A DNA stretch of 12,538 nucleotides from Mollicutes bacterium (GTDB taxonomy: Bacteria > Bacillota_I > Bacilli_A > Izemoplasmatales > Izemoplasmataceae), in the NCBI GenBank assembly GCA_003551405.1, contig PUMO01000098.1:1-12538 (forward strand). Reading direction: 5' to 3'. Positions within the stretch are counted from its first letter, which is position 1; every line of letters starts with the position of its first letter. Shown piece by piece: positions 8,590 to 12,538 of the stretch. The translations under genes and the position numbers were made by a program. Below the pieces are notes generated by a model. It was not told the origin of the DNA. It saw only the letters and a list, made by a program, of their open reading frames with translations, and did not search any database.

Positions 8590-9096
8590 TTATCCGTTAT
8601 CATTTTCTAGATTTTCTGAATGGAGCTTAAGTGCGACAGCAACATTCTTAACTGGTTCAAGAATGCCTCGAGCAAACATGGTGAGCAGCTCTTCGCGTGT
8701 TGGGATGGTTGCGATTTTCTGAATACGTTCATGATCCATGTATTCACCATCAACCACACCGACTTTCAAGTCAATGCTTGAATGTTCTTTTGCAAATTCG
8801 TAAATGACTTTGGCAGCAGACACACTGTCTTCGTTTGAAAACACAACAGCGTTAGGACCGATTGTTTCATCCGCAAGGGGTTCGAAGCCTGCTTCTTGTG
8901 CAGCACGACGGATGATATTGTTTTTGATGACTGCCATTTCACAGCCTTCTTCAATCAACTTGGTACGAAGTTCGTCGATTTCTGCAACGCTAAGCCCAAG
9001 ATAATCAAGAAGCACAACCGAATTGGCGCTTTCCATTTTTTCTTTAAGCGCATTGACTTCTTGTTGTTTCTTTTGAATGGTTGCTTCTTTAGCCAA
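8590..9096 (-). CDS. rplJ: Ribosomal protein uL10 (TTG start)
   Basis: Base of the ribosomal stalk; it binds 23S rRNA and carries the bL12 dimers on its C-terminal helix. From TTG at 9096 it is 168 residues, matching the usual 165-170. Family features include KKQQEVNALKEKM, the RNA-binding part with VVLLDYLGLSVAEIDELR and IKNNIIRRAAQEAG, and TREELLTMFARGILEPVKNVAVAL. The frame is open further upstream to a TTG at 9120, but that would place GGGAGGTG inside the gene and add eight non-family residues, so the internal TTG is chosen. L10 in complex with L12 is the known repressor of its own mRNA, and the leader upstream has the matching RNA structure. Confidence 0.96.
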   Translation of the reverse strand: MAKEATIQKKQQEVNALKEKMESANSVVLLDYLGLSVAEIDELRTKLIEEGCEMAVIKNNIIRRAAQEAGFEPLADETIGPNAVVFSNEDSVSAAKVIYEFAKEHSSIDLKVGVVDGEYMDHERIQKIATIPTREELLTMFARGILEPVKNVAVALKLHSENLENDNG

Positions 9097-9102
9097 AATT
9101 AC

Positions 9103-9109
9103 ACCTCCC
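9103..9109 (-). promoter_or_regulatory. Shine-Dalgarno of rplJ deciding a TTG start
   Basis: The minus strand reads GGGAGGT, 6 bases before TTG at 9096-9094. No ATG or GTG is suitably placed, so TTG initiation is supported. The element lies just downstream of the leader terminator. Confidence 0.8.
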
Positions 9110-9122
9110 AGTGCGTTCAATT

Positions 9123-9155
9123 AAAAACCTCTTTTGTCAAAACTGACAAAAGAGG
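9123..9155 (-). terminator. Intrinsic terminator (attenuator) in the L10 leader
   Basis: A perfect 12-bp stem: CCUCUUUUGUCA (9155-9144) pairs with UGACAAAAGAGG (9139-9128) across a GUUU loop and is followed by five U (9127-9123). It ends 26 bases before the rplJ start. A strong terminator between co-directional essential genes of one cluster implies regulated read-through rather than a simple operon end. Confidence 0.9.
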
Positions 9156-9230
9156 GATTATGAAAAATACCCATCTTTCGTCTACTTAGGAAATTAAGCC
9201 GGGTGGCACCTAAGGTCTTTGACAAATGGT
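9128..9230 (-). promoter_or_regulatory. L10 (rplJ) leader RNA, autogenous attenuation
   Basis: The minus-strand leader contains CUUAGG (9214-9209) pairing with CCUAAG (9190-9185), enclosing UGCC...GGCUUAAUUU. This resembles the L10-L12 binding leader of Bacillota as I remember it. The upstream segment UUUGUCAAA (9226-9218) is exactly complementary to UUUGACAAA (9141-9133), which includes the 3' arm of the terminator. The two pairings are mutually exclusive, giving an antiterminator and a terminator form. Known from B. subtilis: the L10(L12)4 complex binds the leader and favours termination. The same logic is inferred here. No convincing promoter is visible between rplA and this leader, so it may act on transcripts coming from rplKA. 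Confidence 0.85.
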
Positions 9231-9255
9231 TGTAATATGTAAAGTTTGTTTGTGT

Positions 9256-9951
9256 TTATTTTGATAGCGAGCTGGCATCAACTTTGATTCCGGGGCTCAT
9301 CGTGGTTGAAACAGCCACGTTGTTCACATAGACGCCTTTAACAGTTTGAGGGCGTAGTGAGCGAACCGTTTCATAGAACGCTTTGATGTTTTCAACAAGC
9401 TTGGCATCTGAGAATGAACGCTTGCCCACAATCAAATGCAAGTTTCCGACTTTATCAACACGGTATTCTACTTTACCGGCTTTGATTTCTTCAACAGCAT
9501 TTTTGATATCGGGTGTGACCGTACCGGTTTTTGGATTCGGCATAAGACCTTTTGGCCCGAGCGTACGTCCGAGTTTGCCGACTTTGGACATCATATCCGG
9601 TGTCGCGACAACTGTGTCGAAATCTGTCCAGCCATCCATTACTTTGTTGATCAATTCATCTTCGCCAACATAATCGGCGCCAGCTTCTTCTGCTTCAGTC
9701 GCTTTGTCTCCTGTTGCGAATACAAGTACGCGTTTGGTTTTACCGGTTCCGTGTGGAAGCACGGTTGCACCACGCAAGTTTTGTTCCGCTTTACGAGGAT
9801 TGACATTCAGACGAATCGCAAGTTCAACAGCCGCGTCGAACCCTTCATAAGATACGTCTTTAAGCAGCTCAATGGCGTCTTCGATTTTATAGCTTTTGTC
9901 GCGGTCAATTTTTTCTAATGCCGCAGCGTATTTCTTTCCTTGTTTAGCCAT
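9256..9951 (-). CDS. rplA: Ribosomal protein uL1
   Basis: Large-subunit protein of 231 residues, full length. It forms the mobile L1 stalk that contacts E-site tRNA. Visible family segments: YKIEDAIELLKDVSYEGFDAAVELAIRLNV near the N-terminus, the second domain with VVATPDMMSKVGKLGRTLGPKGLMPNPKTGTVT (middle), and the C-terminal return to domain I ending STTMSPGIKVDASSL. ATG at 9951 is preceded by AGGAGGT. L1 is also the known translational repressor of the L11-L1 mRNA in many bacteria and archaea, and two candidate L1 sites lie upstream of rplK and just before this gene. Confidence 0.98.
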   Translation of the reverse strand: MAKQGKKYAAALEKIDRDKSYKIEDAIELLKDVSYEGFDAAVELAIRLNVNPRKAEQNLRGATVLPHGTGKTKRVLVFATGDKATEAEEAGADYVGEDELINKVMDGWTDFDTVVATPDMMSKVGKLGRTLGPKGLMPNPKTGTVTPDIKNAVEEIKAGKVEYRVDKVGNLHLIVGKRSFSDAKLVENIKAFYETVRSLRPQTVKGVYVNNVAVSTTMSPGIKVDASSLSK

Positions 9952-9966
9952 GTTTTTTACCTCCTA

Positions 9967-9997
9967 ATGTGGTCTAACGGAATTTCCTCCCACAATT
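9967..9997 (-). promoter_or_regulatory. Candidate L1-binding operator before rplA
   Basis: In the 73-base rplK-rplA spacer the minus-strand RNA folds as UGUGG (9994-9990) with CCACA (9972-9968). The internal loop is GA on one side and GUUAGA on the other, and a short helix GGA/UCC with loop AAU sits above it. The 23S rRNA L1 site has the same layout: GUGG-GAG, upper helix, UGAAAUA-CCAC. The rplA Shine-Dalgarno AGGAGG begins two to three bases after this element, so bound L1 could block initiation. Confidence 0.7.
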
Positions 9998-10024
9998 AGC
10001 TGTTTATAACAACTAGTTGCTTAA

Positions 10025-10450
10025 TCATCCTTTTACTTTGATTCCCATGTTTCGTGCGGAACCTTCAACGATGCGCATTGCCGCATCAACATCTCGTGCA
10101 TTCAAGTCAGGCATTTTGGTTTCTGCAATTTCACGGACTTGATCACGTGTGACTGTGCCTGCAGTTTCAGTCAATGGATTGGATGCACCTTTGTCCACAC
10201 CCGCCGCTTTTAACAACAAATCAGCTGCTGGGGGCGTTTTGGTTACAAATTTGAATGAACGATCCTCAAAAACCGTAATCTCAACTGGGATAACATTGCC
10301 CATTTGATCTTTGGTTTCTTCGTTAAACTTTGAGCAGAAATCTTGGATGTTCACGCCCGCTTGACCAAGTGCAGGTCCAACAGGTGGAGCCGGATTGGCT
10401 TTACCAGCAGGGATTTGTAACTTAACAACACTTTTCACTTCTTTAGCCAC
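10025..10450 (-). CDS. rplK: Ribosomal protein uL11 (GTG start)
   Basis: Large-subunit protein at the base of the stalk, 141 residues from GTG at 10450, exactly the B. subtilis length. It has the N-terminal KLQIPAGKANPAPPVGPALG segment with the conserved prolines of the GTPase-associated centre (the thiostrepton region), ITVFEDRSFKFVTKTPPAADLL, and the RNA-binding C-terminal domain REIAETKMPDLNARDVDAAMRIVEGSARNMGI. An earlier in-frame GTG at 10459 overlaps the Shine-Dalgarno GAGGAGGTG, so the second GTG is used. The stop is TGA. It is the first gene after the strong promoter at 10546-10574. Confidence 0.97.
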   Translation of the reverse strand: MAKEVKSVVKLQIPAGKANPAPPVGPALGQAGVNIQDFCSKFNEETKDQMGNVIPVEITVFEDRSFKFVTKTPPAADLLLKAAGVDKGASNPLTETAGTVTRDQVREIAETKMPDLNARDVDAAMRIVEGSARNMGIKVKG

Positions 10451-10456
10451 GAAAGA

Positions 10457-10465
10457 CACCTCCTC
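10457..10465 (-). promoter_or_regulatory. Shine-Dalgarno of rplK deciding the second GTG
   Basis: The minus strand reads GAGGAGGTG, 6 bases before GTG at 10450. The upstream GTG at 10459 is the last triplet of this element and cannot be served by it. Confidence 0.8.
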
Positions 10466-10474
10466 TTATTCGTG

Positions 10475-10511
10475 ATGTGGTCAACAGACCGGTTTATTCG
10501 GCCCTCCCACT
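10475..10511 (-). promoter_or_regulatory. Candidate L1-binding operator in the rplK leader
   Basis: The minus-strand RNA pairs GUGG (10510-10507) with CCAC (10480-10477). An asymmetric internal loop follows, with GA on the 5' side and GUUGA on the 3' side. Above it is a helix GGGCCG (10504-10499) with CGGUCU (10491-10486) around a 7-base AAUAAAC loop. This is the L1-site layout of 23S rRNA and repeats the element before rplA. It lies in the leader of the L11-L1 transcript, where L1 is known to repress in E. coli. Confidence 0.75.
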
Positions 10512-10513
10512 CT

Positions 10514-10543
10514 AAAAACAAGCATGCCATACGACATGCTTGT
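10514..10543 (-). terminator. Intrinsic terminator after nusG
   Basis: A 9-bp stem, ACAAGCAUG (10543-10535) with CAUGCUUGU (10526-10518), an 8-base loop, and a U run (10518-10514, the first U paired). It starts 46 bases after the nusG stop and should end the rpmG-secE-nusG transcript. Its 5' arm overlaps the predicted start point of the rplK promoter. Confidence 0.85.
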
Positions 10544-10545
10544 GT

Positions 10546-10574
10546 ATTATACACCATGCTTCATGGCGTGTCAA
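10546..10574 (-). promoter_or_regulatory. Consensus sigma-A promoter of rplKA
   Basis: TTGACA (10569-10574) and TATAAT (10546-10551) are both perfect and separated by exactly 17 bases. The predicted start lies near 10539-10540, giving a leader of about 90 bases that contains the L1 site. The spacer itself is an imperfect palindrome, CGCCATG-AAG-CATGGTG. This is the strongest promoter signal in the window and fits high-level ribosomal protein synthesis. Confidence 0.9.
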
Positions 10575-10589
10575 CGAAATCAAGTAAAT

Positions 10590-11135
10590 TTATACGTTGG
10601 TGTCAATTTCATCAAATGTAAGCTGTTTTGGGGTTTCACGGCCAAACATCTCGACGAGCACAGTCACGATTTCTTTATCGTGATCAACCGACTCAACCGT
10701 TCCGATTTGGTTCATGAATGGTCCGGCTGTAACGCGTACTTTCTGCCCTGATTCGATATCTAGTTTTGGCGTTTGAATGACGCCGGCACGTTTTAAAATG
10801 GGGTTGATTTCTTCAGGGGGAAGCGGCACCGGCTTTGTTCCACCACCACTACTGCCTAAAAACCCTGTAACACCGGGCGTGTTACGAACCACGAACCAAG
10901 AATCATCCGTGACAATCATTTCTACAAACACATACCCGGGATAAATTTTATTGACTTTTTCTTTGGTTGTTCCATCCGCTTTTTTCTCAAGCACCGTTTC
11001 TTCGGGAATAACGACTTCGAAGATTTTATCTTCCATTTCCATGGTTTCAATGCGGCGTTCAAGATTAATTTTTACCGAGTTTTCCTGACCAGAATAGGTT
11101 TGGACGATGTACCATTGTTTATCGTCGAGATTCAT
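10590..11135 (-). CDS. nusG: Transcription elongation/antitermination factor NusG
   Basis: A 181-residue protein that binds the RNA polymerase clamp and influences pausing, termination and transcription-translation coupling. The N-terminal NGN domain starts with WYIVQTYSGQE (8-18) and includes KIYPGYVFVEM and VRNTPGVTGFLG. The C-terminal KOW domain follows from about residue 125 (ESGQKVRVTAGPFMNQIGTV) and ends with MFGRETPKQLTFDEI. Length and architecture are standard. ATG at 11135 is preceded by TAGGAGC, which lies inside the last codons of secE; the secE stop ends one base before this start, so the two are translationally coupled. Confidence 0.98.
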   Translation of the reverse strand: MNLDDKQWYIVQTYSGQENSVKINLERRIETMEMEDKIFEVVIPEETVLEKKADGTTKEKVNKIYPGYVFVEMIVTDDSWFVVRNTPGVTGFLGSSGGGTKPVPLPPEEINPILKRAGVIQTPKLDIESGQKVRVTAGPFMNQIGTVESVDHDKEIVTVLVEMFGRETPKQLTFDEIDTNV

Positions 11136-11136
11136 A

Positions 11137-11562
11137 TTATGCTCCTAAACCGTAAAGATAATCAAAAATCGGTTGGAAAACTAAATCATAAAGCACAAAC
11201 ATGAATGCCAAAATAATCATAAAACCAAATACTCGTGCAGTATGATTTTGCATAACGGATTTATTGGGCCAAGTGACACGATTCAACTCTTTGAAGCCAG
11301 GCACAAAAAATGGCATCAATGCAACGACGAGTGCAATCGCACCAATCGCCATGATCGCGAATGCGAAAATGTTAATTCTCAAATCAGTCGCAAAAATAAA
11401 CCAGTCGGTAAAACGGATTTGAAGCAGTTCGCCTTCAAAGATGTAAACGCCCAGTATCAGCACCAAGGCGCCTAGAAGGCCTAGAAGTAACCCTTCAAAT
11501 GGATATTCCTTTTTAAGCATGGCAATTACTTTGCCAACTTTTTCGTCTTTCTTTTCAGCCAT
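11137..11562 (-). CDS. secE: Preprotein translocase subunit SecE, three-helix form
   Basis: SecE clamps and stabilises SecY in the membrane channel. This one has 141 residues, whereas most Bacillota SecE proteins are about 60 residues with one membrane helix. The conserved core is at the C-terminus: FKELNRVTWPNK (90-101) followed by a membrane helix at about 110-131. Upstream are two extra membrane segments at about 24-42 (GLLLGLLGALVLILGVYIF) and 64-86, as in E. coli SecE. The start ATG at 11562 has TAGGAG upstream, overlapping the rpmG stop codon, so the long form is supported by its initiation signal. It lies between rpmG and nusG, the conserved position. Confidence 0.95.
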   Translation of the reverse strand: MAEKKDEKVGKVIAMLKKEYPFEGLLLGLLGALVLILGVYIFEGELLQIRFTDWFIFATDLRINIFAFAIMAIGAIALVVALMPFFVPGFKELNRVTWPNKSVMQNHTARVFGFMIILAFMFVLYDLVFQPIFDYLYGLGA

Positions 11563-11574
11563 ATGGATACGCTC

Positions 11575-11721
11575 CTATTTACTTTCTTTGTGTAACGTAT
11601 GCTTTTTGCACCGTTTACAATATTTTTTGATGCTCATGCGTTCCTTGGAGTCTTTATGTTTATAAGTCGTATAATTCCTAGAAAGGCATTCTTCGCATAT
11701 TAAACGAATTTTCTGGCGCAT
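11575..11721 (-). CDS. rpmG: Ribosomal protein bL33
   Basis: A 48-residue protein, the usual size. The sequence begins MRQKIRLICEEC and has two Cys pairs, Cys9-X2-Cys12 and Cys35-X2-Cys38 (CKRC), so this is the zinc-binding form of L33. The C-terminal KKYCKRCKKHTLHKE is typical of the family. ATG at 11721 has AAGGTTGTGA upstream as a moderate ribosome-binding site. Its TAG stop forms part of the secE Shine-Dalgarno, so the two are coupled. It is the first gene of the rpmG-secE-nusG unit. Confidence 0.95.
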   Translation of the reverse strand: MRQKIRLICEECLSRNYTTYKHKDSKERMSIKKYCKRCKKHTLHKESK

Positions 11722-11745
11722 GATATCACAACCTTGCAAATATAT

Positions 11746-11774
11746 AAACTATCAAAAAGGGGGGTGTTTGTCAA
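11746..11774 (-). promoter_or_regulatory. Probable promoter of rpmG-secE-nusG
   Basis: A perfect TTGACA (11769-11774) directly follows the sigma-factor stop codon. At the optimal 17-base spacing lies TAGTTT (11746-11751), which keeps only T1, A2 and T6 of the -10 consensus. An AT-rich segment (TTTATATATTT) follows. The predicted leader is about 18 bases, just enough for the rpmG ribosome-binding site. A C6 tract in the spacer is unusual. Confidence 0.55.
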
Positions 11775-12317
11775 CTAATCCTTCGCGAAATGTTGGCGTA
11801 TTTTAAACTTTGCACGCTGAATGATGTTGTAAACAGTTTTTACAGGCAGACTTTCGCTTTCGCATATATGATTTACCGATAAGTTTGATAACTCACGAGC
11901 TTTATACACTCTGAACTCCCGTGACGTTAAAATTGGCTTGATCTCATCTAGATGAACACCGTAATAAACACTTGGTTCATGAACACAGTGGACACGTTTA
12001 ACAATGCAATCATGATAATAAACAGTTTTATGCTTTCGACGTTTCATAGTATCGATGTGGGTAATCAAAAAGCGTTCAAAGCTCATTTCAAAAAAGCGGG
12101 TAAATGTTTTATTGTATCTTTCATCAAACTTAAGGCATAGCTGGTAAAGTTGAAGCAATCCTTCCTGATGCAAATCTTCAAATTGATAAGCCAAGTTGAA
12201 TTTATGAATAATTTTCGCAATAAAACGGGTATATTTGGAAACCATAAGTTCAAATGCGCCATCATCCCCCTCCTTTACCCGAGCGATGATTTCATAGTCG
12301 TTATGGTTTCTTCTCAT
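11775..12317 (-). CDS. sigH: SigH-like sigma-70 family factor
   Basis: A 180-residue protein with sigma region 2 at about 7-95 and region 4 at about 125-178. Region 2.2, which binds the beta-prime clamp, reads FEDLHQEGLLQLYQLCLKFD (46-65), comparable to DIVQEGMIGLY in SigH. The aromatic and basic region 2.3-2.4 follows (FTRFFEMSFERFL, MKRRKHK). The helix-turn-helix of region 4.2 is at about 146-174 (LSVNHICESESLPVKTVYN). The place before rpmG-secE-nusG is that of sigH in Bacillota. It is shorter than B. subtilis SigH (218) and diverged, so a competence-type (ComX-like) or other stress role is possible; the target promoters cannot be read from here. ATG at 12317 has AAAGGGG about 10 bases upstream, inside the end of the preceding gene. 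Confidence 0.85.
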   Translation of the reverse strand: MRRNHNDYEIIARVKEGDDGAFELMVSKYTRFIAKIIHKFNLAYQFEDLHQEGLLQLYQLCLKFDERYNKTFTRFFEMSFERFLITHIDTMKRRKHKTVYYHDCIVKRVHCVHEPSVYYGVHLDEIKPILTSREFRVYKARELSNLSVNHICESESLPVKTVYNIIQRAKFKIRQHFAKD

Positions 12318-12323
12318 AAATGT

Positions 12324-12538
12324 TTATCCCCTTTGACGTTTTTTTATATCGTAAAGGGCGACACCGGTTGATACACTGACATTCAAGGAATTGATTGACC
12401 CATCCATTGGAATTTTCACCACATAATCGCAATTTTTCTTCACTTGATGTGACATTCCAGTGCTTTCATTGCCAAAAACAAGAGCCAAATCCACATCCGC
12501 ATAGATATCATCTAATGATTCGTCTGTATTGACATCCA
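12324..12538 (-). CDS. rlmB: SpoU/TrmH-family RNA 2'-O-methyltransferase (C-terminal 70 residues)
   Basis: Only the 3' end is in the window. The visible part holds two of the three SPOUT motifs: LVFGNESTGMS (motif 2) and KIPMDGSINSLNVSVSTGVALYD (motif 3), which build the knotted SAM site and the dimer interface. Family members methylate ribose 2'-OH groups in rRNA or tRNA. In B. subtilis the gene near sigH is the rlmB/yacO type, so 23S rRNA is the likely target. However, motif 2 has GNEST rather than the GNEGKG usual for that group, so TrmH-like tRNA specificity is not excluded. The stop TAA lies 6 bases before the sigma-factor start, and the sigma gene's ribosome-binding site is within this reading frame. 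Confidence 0.85.
   Translation of the reverse strand, partial: DVNTDESLDDIYADVDLALVFGNESTGMSHQVKKNCDYVVKIPMDGSINSLNVSVSTGVALYDIKKRQRG

Noticed and set aside
8135..8722. Plus-strand open frame of 195 codons over rplL and rplJ
   Set aside because: It is a low-complexity Ser/Ala-rich shadow of two conserved genes, with no ribosome-binding site or recognisable domain.
9201..9210. GGGTGGCACC on the plus strand, resembling the T-box antiterminator motif
   Set aside because: It is antisense to the L10 leader, no plus-strand gene follows, and the bases are explained by the leader stem on the minus strand.
9436..9918. Plus-strand open frame of 160 codons inside rplA
   Set aside because: Phe-rich composition from antisense reading of rplA; no initiation signal or family resemblance.
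7559..10027. Possible code 4 (TGA = Trp), given mollicute-like features
   Set aside because: TGA ends the ybxB-type gene and rplK exactly at family length, and Trp is encoded by TGG at conserved positions.
11580..11774. Unassigned space between the sigma gene and secE
   Set aside because: It is filled by rpmG (48 codons) and its promoter, so no extra element is needed.

Overview
The window is a continuous stretch of a low-GC Gram-positive (Bacillota/Firmicutes-type) chromosome, with every recognisable gene on the minus strand. In transcription order (right to left) it reads: end of a SpoU-family rRNA methyltransferase gene, a SigH-like sigma factor, rpmG, secE, nusG, rplK, rplA, rplJ, rplL, a ybxB-type methyltransferase, rpoB and rpoC (3' end outside the window). 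This is the conserved rlmB-(yacP)-sigH-rpmG-secE-nusG-rplKAJL-ybxB-rpoBC cluster of Bacillota, with no yacP-like gene between the methyltransferase and the sigma factor. TGA ends two genes (rplK and the ybxB homologue) at the family's usual length, so the standard bacterial code applies and a code-4 mollicute is unlikely. RpoB/RpoC character and the three-helix SecE fit a deep-branching or Erysipelotrichia-like lineage, but this is an impression, not a placement.

Right part (10.6-12.5 kb): the methyltransferase end and the sigma gene are packed 6 bp apart. A consensus -35 box abuts the sigma stop codon and probably starts the rpmG-secE-nusG unit, whose genes overlap their Shine-Dalgarno sequences. 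A hairpin terminator follows nusG, and a perfect TTGACA-N17-TATAAT promoter is nested into it, so the rplK transcript should begin inside the terminator stem.

Middle part (8.2-10.5 kb): ribosomal protein genes with autogenous control RNAs. The rplK leader and the rplK-rplA spacer each carry a small hairpin of the same design (GUGG-GA-helix-GUU(A)GA-CCAC), which matches the L1 binding site of 23S rRNA. The rplA-rplJ spacer carries an L10 leader with a strong intrinsic terminator and a competing upstream strand. A further hairpin follows rplL and probably tunes stalk-protein versus RNA polymerase output.

Left part (1-8.1 kb): the ybxB-type methyltransferase, then rpoB and rpoC, encoding beta and beta-prime of RNA polymerase. 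Both subunits appear to carry lineage-specific insertions relative to Bacillus subtilis, and RpoB has Ser at the rifampicin-cluster position that is usually Asp516 (E. coli numbering).

There is no gene-free stretch longer than 300 bases; the largest spacer (159 bases, before rplJ) is filled by the L10 leader. I see no mobile element, CRISPR array, tRNA or rRNA gene. I found no undescribed multi-gene system. The interest lies in the density of RNA-level control and in the departures in RpoB, RpoC and SecE. Comparisons with other species rest on remembered family sequences, not on a search.
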